This document shows positions 44,879-53,912 of a stretch of 64,000 bases of DNA, piece after piece. The notes below the pieces were generated by a model, which saw only the letters and a program-made list of their open reading frames with translations, searched no databases and had not been told where the DNA came from. This DNA is from Oceanidesulfovibrio marinus. GTDB taxonomy: Bacteria; Desulfobacterota; Desulfovibrionia; Desulfovibrionales; Desulfovibrionaceae. Where the stretch lies: NCBI RefSeq assembly GCF_013085545.1, contig NZ_CP039543.1, forward strand, positions 4,371,322 to 4,435,321, written 5' to 3'. The position numbers were made by a program, and so were the translations under genes. The first letter of the stretch is position 1, and each line of letters starts with the position of its first letter.

Positions 44879-47800
44879 CTATGCGGGTTGCTCCACCTTG
44901 CCGGGCATCTCCTCCAGATCGATGAAGCGGATGGACTCCTTGGGGTGGGAGGCGGCGGCCGCCTTGCGGATTCGCTTCTCCCACTTGGGGCCGTAAATGG
45001 CCTGGGCCAGGAACTCCATGGTGTGCAACACGGGCTGGTGGTTCTTCAGCGACATCAGGCAACGGCTGACGCCGATTTTGCACGAGGGGCAGGCCACCAC
45101 GATGGGCTGGTCGTCGGCATAGGTGGCCAGGTCGTTTTCCAGCTGACCTTTCTTGCGGGTGCGCACCCGGTTGTAGATGTCGGGCGCAGTGACCGCGCCG
45201 AGGCCGGACTCGCCGCAGCATCCGGGGGAGAGCTGCACCGGACGGCCCGTGATGGTCTCCAGGCCCTGGCGGTATGCTTCCGAGGCTTTGGGGCCGGCCA
45301 CGCCGGACCACTCCGCGTGGCAGGATGCGTGGTACAGCAGCGGCTGGTTGGGCGCGGCGCCGTTCATCAGCGTGCGGCCGGTGGCAATCTGTCGTTTGAG
45401 CAGGAACTGGGCCACGTCCATGTGCGCGAGCTCTTCGCGCAGGAAGAGGTCCAGCTCGTAGTGCGCCAGGCCGTCGCGGCAGGAGCCGCAGGAGGTCAGT
45501 ATGGTGCGCACGTTGAGCCCTTCAGTGGCTGCGTCGGTGAGCAGCTTCTTCATGGCGTAGAGGTTGCGCGCCTGGTTGGTGTGGAACGCCTCCTCGCTGC
45601 CGTTGACCAGCAGGGGATAGCCGCAGCAGAGGTGGTCGCGCGGGACCACCACGCCCAGGCCCTGCTCCAACAGCATCATCACCGTGGCCAGGCCGATGGT
45701 GCGGTAGAAGAGACCGCCGCCGCAACCCGGGAAGTAGAAGACCGACTCGATGGGCGGCGCTTCGCCCTCCTTGGCGCCCCGGCGGGTATAGCGCGCGTGG
45801 GCCTCGGCCAGATGCGAGGGAAGGAACAGCGAGCCGCGCTCCAGATGCAGGCCGGAAGCGAGGTTCTTGAGCCCCAGACGCGGGCCGGGCTGGAGCAGCG
45901 GGGTCTCCAGATGCTTGCGCCAGCGCGCCGGGATCAGCCCCACCGTGCTGTTGGCGAAGTTCTGCGCCACGGCGGCGCGGCGGGCCATCTTGGGCACACG
46001 CTCTCCGGGCGAGCGCGCCAGGTACTCCAGCACGCGCGACTTGATGGGGTGGCCGCCTGCGCCCTTGGACTCCAGGAAAGCGCGCATGTCCAGAATGACC
46101 TTGGGCGTGTCGATCTTGACCGGGCAGACCGAGGTGCACTTGCCGCAACCGGTGCAGTGCTCCATGAGGTCCTTGAGCTCGCCCAGCAGCTTGGCGTCCG
46201 GCTCGCCCTTGCTCACCTGGGTGTAGTAGACCGCCTCGATGAGCGAGCCCAGGCTGATGTTCTTGTTGCGCGGATGGGCGATGAGCGACTGCTGCGGGTA
46301 GAACATGGGGCACACCTGCTTGCACTTGCCGCAGCGGGTGCACACCTGGATGGAGCGTAGCAACGAGATGAGCCTGTCCTTGTCCGGCAGGCCGCTCATG
46401 CGGATATCCTCGATGAGCCGGTTGAAGGAGAAGGTGAACGGCGCCACCGGCGGGTTCTTCTGGGTGAGCTTGCCGGTGTTCAGCACGTTGTTGGGGTCCA
46501 CTTCCTTCTTGTACTTCTTGAGCGCGGCGATCTTGTCGTCCGAGAGGAAGCCGATCTTGGTAATGCCGATGCCGTGCTCGCCGGAGACCGCGCCCTTGAG
46601 GGAGAGGACCTCTTCGAACACACGCGCCGCAGCCTCTTCGGCGTTGTGCAGCATCTCGGCGTCGTTGGAGTTCACCGGCAGGTTGACGTGGCAGTTGCCG
46701 TCGCCCGCATGCATGTGGTTGGCAATGACGATGCGCGTGGCGTGCATGTGGTCGCGGATGCGCAGCAGGGGCTCCTCCAGGTCCGGGTAGCGCGAGGCCA
46801 GGTCCAGGAAGAAGAAGCCGGCCTGAATCTCCAGCTCGGCGTCGGTCAGGTCCTTGGCGTCCACCTTGCCGGCCTGGATGCGCGAGGTGAACTCCAGCTC
46901 CATGCGGATGAAGTCGTCGTCCGGGGCAATGCCCTCGATGCGGCTGACGTCGTGGAGCGCCTTGCGGTAGGCCCGGGCCATGTACTCCAGGTTGAGCTGC
47001 TCGATGAAGTCCGCAAACTGCGGGATGACGTCGAGCGGAATGACAATGTCCTCGTTGATTTTGAAGCCCGAGGTGCGCTTGGAGATGGCGGAGAGCTTGT
47101 GGCGGTCCTCCCAGAATATCTCGGCCTCGCGCTCGTCGTCGGCCGTGAAGACGTCCACCTGGTCGTAGGGCTCCACGATGTCCACAATGTTCGCGGCGGC
47201 CTGGTCCAGGGCCTCGGCGTTGTCCGAGTCCAGCTGGATGATCAGCACGCTGATGGGGTCGCCCTCGTAGCGGGAGGACTTCTTCTCGTAATCGATGGCC
47301 TCCACATACTTGATGCCGAACTCCTCCAGGGCGGAGATCTTCACCAGGTCGCCCTCGCGGCGGATGGCGTCGCGCAGGGCCACGATGTCGCGGATGACCA
47401 GCATGGCGTTGTGCATGGAGCGGCCGTAGAACTCCAGGCAGAGCACGCGGGAGCGCGACTGCTTGGGGTAGAGGATGAAGCATCCCTTGGTGATGATGCC
47501 GTCCACGCCCTCTTTCTGCACGGCGGGCAGGCCGCCCAGGAACTTGTTGGTCACGTCCTTGCCCAGGTTCAGTCCGCGAATCTGGTCGCCGGGCAGGCTG
47601 ATGGTGCGCAGCAGGGTCCCCTTTTCATCAAAGACCTCGAACACGGCGTTTTCCGTGGGCATGATCTTGTGGCGGGGGTGGTCCTTGCGCTTGACCTCGA
47701 TGATCTCCCCGGTGGGGGTGACCATGGTGTACGAGTAGATGTTGTCCAGGGTGGTGCCGTACTCGAAGGCAAAGGGGCCGCCGGCGTTCTCCGAGATGTT

Positions 47801-48523
47801 GCCGCCCAGGGACGAGGCCGCCTTGGAGGCCGGGTCCACGGTGAGCAAAAGGTTCTTGCGCGCCGCGGCCTGGATGGCCTGCAGGGTGATGACGCCGGTC
47901 TGGGCGCAGAGAATCCTGTTCTCCTCGTCGATCTCGATGATATCCTTGCACCGGGCAAGGGAGAGGATCACGGTGCGCTGGTGCGCCGGAATGGAGCCGC
48001 CGGTGGCGCCGGAGCCGCCGCCCCTGGGCACGATGACGAAGTCCATCTCGTTGGCCAGCTTGACCACGTGCTGGATCTGCTCCGTGTCCTTGGGCGTGAC
48101 CACCAGCATGGGCAGGGCCATGCGCAGGTCGGTGGCGTCCGTGGAGGACTGGACCAGCGAGGCGGGCCTGTCGTCTATGGCGTTGCGGTCCAGAACCTCG
48201 GCCAGGCGGTGCTTGACCTCCTTGCGGAAGCGCATGTCTTCTTCGAACTCGCGCCAGAACCGTTTGATGCCCTTGTCCAGGAACTTGGTGTACTCGCGGG
48301 ACAGGGAGCCGCGTTCCTGGCGGAAGTGGGAGCGCACGGAGTCGATCACGATGCTCGGGTCGATGAATGGGTTGTAACGGACAAGGAAAAGCTCCTCGGC
48401 CAGGGCGGCGGCAAGGTTGCGCACCGACTCGGGCCACGTGGCGAGCTCTGCGGGCGAAAGACCCAGAACGCGCGAGACGAGCAGTTCCGACGAGATTGAT
48501 ATGTGGGGTCCCTTGTGTGGCAT
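44879..48523 (-). CDS. Large fused FAD-linked oxidase / Fe-S / CCG-domain oxidoreductase
   Basis: The 1214-residue protein fuses three modules. An FAD-binding domain (residues about 135-300) has VIVPRGGGSGATGGS and is followed by an FAD-oxidase C-terminal domain ending in SGEHGIGITKIGFL. Two 4Fe-4S clusters follow: CTRCGKCKQVCPMFYP (about 728) and CTGCGKCTSVCPVKID (about 788). Two CCG domains follow, with CCGYPLL (about 964) and CCGESGLG (about 1102). These equal GlcD plus GlcF or D-lactate-dehydrogenase-like halves in one chain. It probably oxidises a 2-hydroxyacid and passes electrons to quinone or a membrane partner. The substrate is unknown. azlC-azlD follow at 10 bp. Confidence 0.93.
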   Translation of the reverse strand: MPHKGPHISISSELLVSRVLGLSPAELATWPESVRNLAAALAEELFLVRYNPFIDPSIVIDSVRSHFRQERGSLSREYTKFLDKGIKRFWREFEEDMRFRKEVKHRLAEVLDRNAIDDRPASLVQSSTDATDLRMALPMLVVTPKDTEQIQHVVKLANEMDFVIVPRGGGSGATGGSIPAHQRTVILSLARCKDIIEIDEENRILCAQTGVITLQAIQAAARKNLLLTVDPASKAASSLGGNISENAGGPFAFEYGTTLDNIYSYTMVTPTGEIIEVKRKDHPRHKIMPTENAVFEVFDEKGTLLRTISLPGDQIRGLNLGKDVTNKFLGGLPAVQKEGVDGIITKGCFILYPKQSRSRVLCLEFYGRSMHNAMLVIRDIVALRDAIRREGDLVKISALEEFGIKYVEAIDYEKKSSRYEGDPISVLIIQLDSDNAEALDQAAANIVDIVEPYDQVDVFTADDEREAEIFWEDRHKLSAISKRTSGFKINEDIVIPLDVIPQFADFIEQLNLEYMARAYRKALHDVSRIEGIAPDDDFIRMELEFTSRIQAGKVDAKDLTDAELEIQAGFFFLDLASRYPDLEEPLLRIRDHMHATRIVIANHMHAGDGNCHVNLPVNSNDAEMLHNAEEAAARVFEEVLSLKGAVSGEHGIGITKIGFLSDDKIAALKKYKKEVDPNNVLNTGKLTQKNPPVAPFTFSFNRLIEDIRMSGLPDKDRLISLLRSIQVCTRCGKCKQVCPMFYPQQSLIAHPRNKNISLGSLIEAVYYTQVSKGEPDAKLLGELKDLMEHCTGCGKCTSVCPVKIDTPKVILDMRAFLESKGAGGHPIKSRVLEYLARSPGERVPKMARRAAVAQNFANSTVGLIPARWRKHLETPLLQPGPRLGLKNLASGLHLERGSLFLPSHLAEAHARYTRRGAKEGEAPPIESVFYFPGCGGGLFYRTIGLATVMMLLEQGLGVVVPRDHLCCGYPLLVNGSEEAFHTNQARNLYAMKKLLTDAATEGLNVRTILTSCGSCRDGLAHYELDLFLREELAHMDVAQFLLKRQIATGRTLMNGAAPNQPLLYHASCHAEWSGVAGPKASEAYRQGLETITGRPVQLSPGCCGESGLGAVTAPDIYNRVRTRKKGQLENDLATYADDQPIVVACPSCKIGVSRCLMSLKNHQPVLHTMEFLAQAIYGPKWEKRIRKAAAASHPKESIRFIDLEEMPGKVEQPA

Positions 48524-48647
48524 GGGAAAAAACCTGCTGACGAAAGTTGTAATGTTTAGCGGAAACGTACCACATTACGTGGGAGCGCAAAGAACTGCAA
48601 GGCGCGAGCCACGCAGTGGAAAAACGAAGGATATGCAGCGTGTTAGG

Positions 48648-49214
48648 CTACAAAGTCTTGGCGCCGTCGCCGGACGACGGAGGCGTGGGGTTCTCCTGGG
48701 AGGGCGGCGGCGCACTGTCCGGACCAAGGAGCCTGCTGAACGCGTCGAGCATCTCGTCCACGCCCTGTTTGAGAAGGTTCTGGGCGCGCCAGGCCACATA
48801 CTTGTCGTACGAAGAGAAGCCCGGAAACATCAGCGTGTCCGCTTTGGTGTCCAGCGGGCCGGAGTCCGGAATTGGCTCGGCCACCAGCACGGGGGACGCA
48901 CCGTTGCGGTCCACATAGAAGATGGTCATCCGGCGCAGGTTGTCCAGTCGGCCCTTTTCTATGCAGAGCTTGAGCACAGGCTGATTGTCAGGCAAGAGGT
49001 CTTTGGAACGCACCTCGCCGATTTTCACTCCGCCGAGCATGACCGGCGCCGGTATAGGAAGGTCCATGGCCTGGTCCATGGTCACCTGTACCTCTCGCGA
49101 GAGAAGCGGCATGCACATGGACCCGACGCCCACCTCGTCGCACGCGGCAATGCCCAGCGCGAAGATCGCGGCTCCAACAATGGCGGCGAGGCGGATGAAG
49201 ATTCGGTTGGCCAT
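48648..49214 (-). CDS. MCE-domain (MlaD-like) lipoprotein
   Basis: The 188-residue protein has a lipoprotein signal ending GIAAC (Cys25) and a short MCE-type domain with VMLGGVKIGEVRSKDLLP and the strand LKLCIEKG. MCE proteins form rings that shuttle lipids between membranes. Only a single small MCE domain is present, followed by a helix (YDKYVAWRAQNLLKQGVDE) and a Pro/Ser-rich tail. No Mla permease or ATPase lies nearby. It is divergent from the CobD-like gene. Confidence 0.75.
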   Translation of the reverse strand: MANRIFIRLAAIVGAAIFALGIAACDEVGVGSMCMPLLSREVQVTMDQAMDLPIPAPVMLGGVKIGEVRSKDLLPDNQPVLKLCIEKGRLDNLRRMTIFYVDRNGASPVLVAEPIPDSGPLDTKADTLMFPGFSSYDKYVAWRAQNLLKQGVDEMLDAFSRLLGPDSAPPPSQENPTPPSSGDGAKTL

Positions 49215-49300
49215 GAAGAATCTCCTTTATGCATGTCGCGGAGCCTCAGCCCCGCACAAAGATCGAAGTGAAGCGGATTCGTTCCGCACAGGGAACGTCC

Positions 49301-50467
49301 ATGACTATTCTGTACAGCAATTTACCGCCGGATGCCAAGGCCGGGAAACAGCAGGCGCTCGCGCCCCACGGCGGCAGGCTACTCGCCGTCTTGCGCCGCC
49401 GCGGCGTCTCACCCGACGCAATCGTTGACTTTTCCAACAACACGGATGTGCTGGCCGAGTCGCTGACAGACCGGCTCATCAAAACCATCGCCCCCGAGCT
49501 CCGTCACTATCCTGAAACAGAAGCGCCCGCGCTCACGGCGGCGCTGGCCGCACATGAGGGCGTGGACCCCTCGCAGATCCTGCCCACCCACGGCGCGGCC
49601 GAGGCCATTCTTGTGCTGCTGGCCGGACTGCGGCCGCGCCGGCTGCTCCTGGTGGGGCCCATCTTTTCGGAGTACGCGCGCACGGCCAACGCTCTGGGCA
49701 TCTCCGTAGAGATCGAACCTCTGGACCCGGACGAGGACTTCGGTCTCACCGAAAGGGCCGTGACCTCCATTCTGGAGCGCATTGCCCAGACCAATGCGGA
49801 CGCCGTGATCCTCTGTTCGCCCAACAACCCCACCGGCCAAGTGTACGAGCGCCTGCCTGAGCTGGCGGCCGGCCTGACCAACACGACTCTGCTGCTGGAC
49901 CAGGCCTATCGCGACATAGCCATGGACGACGATGGCCGGTCCGCGACTGTGGCGCGCTATACCGATCTGGCCGCGGCGGCCGGCGATGGCGTGGGCGTGG
50001 CCTGCATCGGCTCTCTGACCAAGACCTTTGCCTGTCCGGGCCTGCGGCTGGGCTACGTGGTGGGAGATGCGGCGCTGGTGGATTGCGCGACCGGGATCAA
50101 GCCGCCGTGGTCGGTCACGGCACTGGCGCAGGAGGCCGGGACGTTCTTTCTGGAGCACAAGGCCGAGTACAACGCGACCCGTGCGCCGCTGCCCGGACTG
50201 CGGCGGGAGCTTGCTGCGGCAATCAGCGCACTTCCCGGCGTGGCGCGGGTGCTGCCCTCCATGACCAACTTCCTGTGCGTGCGCCTGCGCGAGGGGCTGC
50301 GACCTGGCGACGTGGCCCACGCACTGGAGGACAGGCTCGTCCTCGTGCGCGACTGCGATGACATTACAGGCATGGCGCCGGGCTTTCTGCGCATTCAGGT
50401 GCGCACGGCGGAGGACAACACGAGGTTGATTGCAGCGCTAGGCGAGGTGTCGCGATCCCTCGTGTAG
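49301..50467 (+). CDS. CobD/HisC-like PLP aminotransferase, possible threonine-phosphate decarboxylase
   Basis: The 388-residue fold-type I PLP enzyme has the early HGG motif (APHGGRL) and IVDFSNNTD typical of CobD-like threonine-O-3-phosphate decarboxylases. It also has CSPNNPTGQVYE, LLDQAYRDIAMD and the PLP lysine in IGSLTKTFACPGLRLGYV. CobD makes aminopropanol phosphate for the B12 nucleotide loop, and HisC is the alternative. The B12 riboswitch and metE lie downstream and cobQ lies elsewhere in the window, which fits a B12 role but does not prove it. ATG 49301 was chosen for alignment and its agggaa site. Confidence 0.8.
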   Translation: MTILYSNLPPDAKAGKQQALAPHGGRLLAVLRRRGVSPDAIVDFSNNTDVLAESLTDRLIKTIAPELRHYPETEAPALTAALAAHEGVDPSQILPTHGAAEAILVLLAGLRPRRLLLVGPIFSEYARTANALGISVEIEPLDPDEDFGLTERAVTSILERIAQTNADAVILCSPNNPTGQVYERLPELAAGLTNTTLLLDQAYRDIAMDDDGRSATVARYTDLAAAAGDGVGVACIGSLTKTFACPGLRLGYVVGDAALVDCATGIKPPWSVTALAQEAGTFFLEHKAEYNATRAPLPGLRRELAAAISALPGVARVLPSMTNFLCVRLREGLRPGDVAHALEDRLVLVRDCDDITGMAPGFLRIQVRTAEDNTRLIAALGEVSRSLV

Positions 50468-50488
50468 GTCCTGCCAATGCCCGCACTG

Positions 50489-50685
50489 AAAGTTTCTTTA
50501 GTTGAAAAGTTTAGGAAGGGAGAGCGCGGGAGGGAGAACCCTTTTTTAGAGCATCTTAGCCTTAAGCAGGCTTAGATGCTCTTATGCATTTATCAGGAAC
50601 AATTAGTAATTGTTTCTGATGAGAGTCTTGCCTCAAGACGAAAATGCGCAAAAGGCATCCCCCTCGCATTGCTTTTCTTCTATGC
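50489..50685. repeat. Type B palindromic repeat with internal hairpin insert
   Basis: The outer sequence (agtttctttagttgaaaagt ... aaggcatccccctcgcattgctttt) matches the element at 53.8 kb. The inside, about 50545-50645, holds three successive hairpins: gagcatct...agatgctc, tcaggaacaatta/taattgtttctga and gtcttgcctcaagac, flanked by gcattt/aaaatgc. It sits between the CobD-like gene and the metE leader. Confidence 0.7.
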
Positions 50686-50708
50686 CCTGCACGCGCCGGG
50701 TGAAGTGT

Positions 50709-50737
50709 TTGACAAGGGCGGAGCCATCTCCCATACT
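50709..50737 (+). promoter_or_regulatory. Promoter for the metE leader
   Basis: TTGACA at 50709-50714 and CATACT at 50732-50737 with a 17-bp spacer; transcription would start about 50744, just before the B12 aptamer. Confidence 0.65.
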
Positions 50738-50739
50738 CC

Positions 50740-50925
50740 GCCACATATTGGAACTCCGGGAAACGGAAGACGGTGAGAGTCCGTCGCAGACGCGCTGCTG
50801 TGTTCGGGATCAGCGCCTGAGGGAGACTCCACTGGATGCGTACACGCATCCGGGAAGGAGCCCCGAATCGGCCGGGCCATACAGAGCCCACCCCGTAAGC
50901 CAGAAGACGTCTCGGAGATTTTCGC
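50740..50925 (+). promoter_or_regulatory. Cobalamin (B12) riboswitch
   Basis: The leader carries the cobalamin aptamer in order: CGGGAAACGGAAGACGGTGA with GAGTCCGTCGCAGA, then GGGAGACTCCACTGGATGCG pairing with cgcatccGGGAAGG, and finally GAGCCCACCCCGTAAGCCAG with AAGACGTCT. Binding of adenosyl- or methylcobalamin should lower metE expression. The downstream terminator at 51009-51040 gives a plausible transcription-attenuation platform. Confidence 0.95.
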
Positions 50926-51008
50926 AGGCACGCCTCGCGCCATGGGCTGCTGACGCCGAATCCGACACGATATCGTGATCCTCCGGGACGGCGTTGCACG
51001 ACATACAC

Positions 51009-51040
51009 AGCCCATTCTCGAACTCGGGAATGGGCTTTTT
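51009..51040 (+). terminator. Attenuator terminator of the metE leader
   Basis: Arms agcccattc and gaatgggct enclose a short partially paired loop and are followed by ttttt. It lies 84 nt after the riboswitch core and 94 nt before metE, as expected for B12-dependent premature termination. Confidence 0.85.
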
Positions 51041-51133
51041 CATGAGAAAGCCCGTGTCGCCGGGTGCGATTGCCTGCCAACACTTCTACTGCGCGCGCGA
51101 AACCGCGCATGCCCCCATGGGCAAGGAGAAAGC

Positions 51134-53422
51134 ATGCAGACGCATTTGTTGGGATTTTCCCGCATGGGAAAACAGCGGGAGTTGAAACGGGCTCTGGAGC
51201 AGTACTGGAAAGGCGACATCGAGGGCGACGCCCTCCTCGCCACGGCCCGGGAGCTGCGGATCAGACATTGGACACTGCAACGCGACGCCGGCATCGAGCT
51301 GCTGCCGGTGGGCGATTTTTCCTTCTACGATCATATTCTGGACATGACCGCCGCCCTGGGCGCCGTGCCGGAACGGTACGGCACGGCGGGCGAGGCCGTC
51401 GATCTGGACGCCTACTTCCACATGGCCCGCGGCGGGCAGGGCGTTCCGGCCATGGAGATGTCCAAGTGGTTCGACACCAACTATCATTACATCGTGCCGG
51501 AGCTCGCGCCGGATCAGCGTTTCCATGTCGATGCAGACAGGCTGCTCGCCCAGATCGAGGAGGCCGGCGAGCTCGGGGCTCCGCTCAAAGCCGTGCTTCC
51601 CGGTCCCGTCACCTACTGCGTGCTGGCCAAGTCCACCACGCCGGACTTCAACCGTTTCGAGCTGCTTCCTGTCATCCTACAGGCGTATGAAGAGCTCCTG
51701 GCCCAGCTCGGCGAACGCTGCGAGTTGATTCAGCTGGACGAGCCAGTCCTGGCGCAGGATCTGCCAGCGGAGGTCAAAGGCGCGTTCAAGACGGCCTATG
51801 CCTCGCTTCTGAAGGCCGCGAGCCCGGCCAAGGTGATGCTTGCCACATACTTCGGCTCCATTGCGCACAACCTGGGCGAGCTCAATGGGCTCTCTTTCGA
51901 CGCCTTGCATGTCGATCTGGTGCGCGCACCCGAGCAGCTCGACGCCGTGCTGAAGGCGCTGCCGGAACAAGCGCGCTTGTCCCTGGGCGTGGTGGACGGC
52001 CGGAACATCTGGCGGGTGGACGCCGGCAAGGCGCTGGATCTGATCCAACACGCCCGGAACGCCGTGGGCATGGACCGGCTGATGCTCGCGCCGTCGTGCT
52101 CGCTGCTCCATGTGCCCGTGGACCTGGAGGACGAGATCGCGCTGTCCGAAACGATCAAGCGCTGGATGGCCTTTGGGGTGCAGAAGTGCCGCGAAGTCGC
52201 CATGCTCGCGGCCACTGTACAGGGGACACAGGGGGCGCAAGGAGTGGATGTGGCCGATTGGCTCGAAGAAAACCGTGCGGCCTGGACCTCCCGCCGGTCC
52301 GACGAGACATTGCACCGCAAGGATGTGCGTTCGCGCATCGATGCGCTCACCCCCACGATGTACGCACGGCCGGTGCCGTATGCCGAGCGCAGCCTGGAGC
52401 AGCGGGAACGGCTCGGGTTGCCCCTGCTGCCCACCACGACCATCGGCTCCTTCCCCCAGACGGCGGAGATCCGCGCAACGCGGCGGGACTACAAGCGCGG
52501 CGACCTGGATATGGAAAAGTACACGGAGCGTATGCGCGACTGTATCCGAGATGTGGTGAGCCGCCAGGAAGAGCTCGGTCTGGATGTGCTCGTGCACGGC
52601 GAACCGGAGCGCAACGACATGGTGGAGTACTTCGGCGAGCAGCTCGATGGTTTCTGCTTCACCCAGAACGGCTGGGTGCAGAGCTACGGCTCCCGCTGCG
52701 TCAAACCGCCCGTCATCTACGGCGACGTTGCCCGTGCCAAGCCCATGACCGTGGCCTGGAGCAAGTTCGCCCAGTCGCTTACGGACAAGCCCATGAAAGG
52801 AATGCTGACCGGGCCGGTGACCATCCTGTGCTGGAGCTTTGTGCGCGACGACCAGCCCCGGAGCGAGACGTGCCGGCAGATCGCCTTGGCCATCCGCGAC
52901 GAGGTCGCCGATCTGGAGCAGGCGGGCCTGCCCATCATCCAGGTGGACGAGCCGGCCCTGCGAGAGGGCGCGCCCCTGCGTGAATCCGCCTGGGACGAGT
53001 ACTTCCGCTGGGCCGTGGACTGCTTCCGCCTGGCAGCCAACGGCGCGGCCCCGGAAACGCAGGTCCACACCCACATGTGCTACTGCGACTTCAACGACAT
53101 CATCGAGCACATCGCAGCCATGGACGCCGACGTCATCAGCCTGGAGGCCAGCCGCAGCCGCATGGAGCTGCTCGAAGCGTTCCGGCTGTTCAACTATCCC
53201 AACGAGGTCGGTCCGGGCATCTACGACATCCACAGCCCGCGCGTGCCCAGCGTGGACGAGATGGCCGACCTGCTGCGCCGCGCGGCCAGGGTGTTGCCTG
53301 TGGAACGGCTCTGGGCGAACCCGGATTGCGGCCTCAAGACGCGCGGTTGGGAAGAGACCACGGCCTCTTTGCGCAACATGGTGGAGGCGGCGCGGATCGT
53401 GCGCGCCGAGCTCCAGACGTAA
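51134..53422 (+). CDS. metE: Cobalamin-independent methionine synthase MetE
   Basis: The 762-residue enzyme transfers the methyl group of 5-methyltetrahydropteroyltriglutamate to homocysteine. The N-terminal half has LLGFSRMGKQRELKRALEQY, and the C-terminal catalytic half has LPTTTIGSFPQTAEIRATR and the zinc ligands in THMCYCDFND and NPDCGLKTRGWEE. ATG 51134 has AAGGAG at 7 nt; an in-frame extension upstream runs into the leader terminator. The B12 riboswitch upstream shuts this gene off when B12 is available, so a B12-dependent MetH is probably encoded elsewhere. Confidence 0.98.
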   Translation: MQTHLLGFSRMGKQRELKRALEQYWKGDIEGDALLATARELRIRHWTLQRDAGIELLPVGDFSFYDHILDMTAALGAVPERYGTAGEAVDLDAYFHMARGGQGVPAMEMSKWFDTNYHYIVPELAPDQRFHVDADRLLAQIEEAGELGAPLKAVLPGPVTYCVLAKSTTPDFNRFELLPVILQAYEELLAQLGERCELIQLDEPVLAQDLPAEVKGAFKTAYASLLKAASPAKVMLATYFGSIAHNLGELNGLSFDALHVDLVRAPEQLDAVLKALPEQARLSLGVVDGRNIWRVDAGKALDLIQHARNAVGMDRLMLAPSCSLLHVPVDLEDEIALSETIKRWMAFGVQKCREVAMLAATVQGTQGAQGVDVADWLEENRAAWTSRRSDETLHRKDVRSRIDALTPTMYARPVPYAERSLEQRERLGLPLLPTTTIGSFPQTAEIRATRRDYKRGDLDMEKYTERMRDCIRDVVSRQEELGLDVLVHGEPERNDMVEYFGEQLDGFCFTQNGWVQSYGSRCVKPPVIYGDVARAKPMTVAWSKFAQSLTDKPMKGMLTGPVTILCWSFVRDDQPRSETCRQIALAIRDEVADLEQAGLPIIQVDEPALREGAPLRESAWDEYFRWAVDCFRLAANGAAPETQVHTHMCYCDFNDIIEHIAAMDADVISLEASRSRMELLEAFRLFNYPNEVGPGIYDIHSPRVPSVDEMADLLRRAARVLPVERLWANPDCGLKTRGWEETTASLRNMVEAARIVRAELQT

Positions 53423-53444
53423 ACCAGAAAGATGTGGTTTAATA

Positions 53445-53795
53445 ATGGCTTACTACCAAAAGAAAGCGCAGGTTGAGGCGCTGCTCCTGGAGATGAACCC
53501 GCCGCCACCGGTGCGGCGGTACTTCCAGGTCGTCAAGGAAGTGTATGCGCACGAGCGCTTCGAGCTGACGCTTTCGCTGTGCGAAGCCTTTGTCCTGTCC
53601 GTGCTGCCGTGCGGGCAGGGCACAGGCGTCCTGATGCGCTCCGCGACAGTGGCCAATGCGCGGGCGGCAACGTCGTTCGCCGAGAAGGAGACAGCCACGC
53701 TGGATGCCATCTGCACCGCCGTGGCGCTGGCTCTGGTCTTCGGCGTGTCGTTTTCTCCGGTACATACGTTGGGGCTTTCGGGCGGGCATTCGTAA
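53445..53795 (+). CDS. Small hypothetical protein downstream of metE
   Basis: A 116-residue frame starting 22 bp after metE. It begins MAYYQKKAQVEALLLEMNPP and ends in a hydrophobic stretch (AICTAVALALVFGVSF) and a Gly/Ser/His tail. The ribosome-binding site is poor. No family is recognised. Co-transcription with metE is possible. Confidence 0.45.
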   Translation: MAYYQKKAQVEALLLEMNPPPPVRRYFQVVKEVYAHERFELTLSLCEAFVLSVLPCGQGTGVLMRSATVANARAATSFAEKETATLDAICTAVALALVFGVSFSPVHTLGLSGGHS

Positions 53796-53825
53796 GCGCA
53801 GCCGCTATATACACCGCACACCCCT

Positions 53826-53912
53826 GAAACTTTTTTTCAATGAAAAAGTTTTGAAAGGGGGAGCGCGAGGGGGATGCCTTTTTCAAAAGGCATCCCCCTC
53901 GCATTGCTTTTC
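53826..53912. repeat. Type B palindromic repeat, simple form
   Basis: Arms aaactttttttcaatgaaaa and gcgagggggatgcctttt / aaaaggcatccccctcgc form two adjacent hairpins, the second perfect over 18 bp. It is an uninterrupted version of the element at 50.5 kb and ends at the hypF stop, where it could act as a terminator. Confidence 0.8.
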
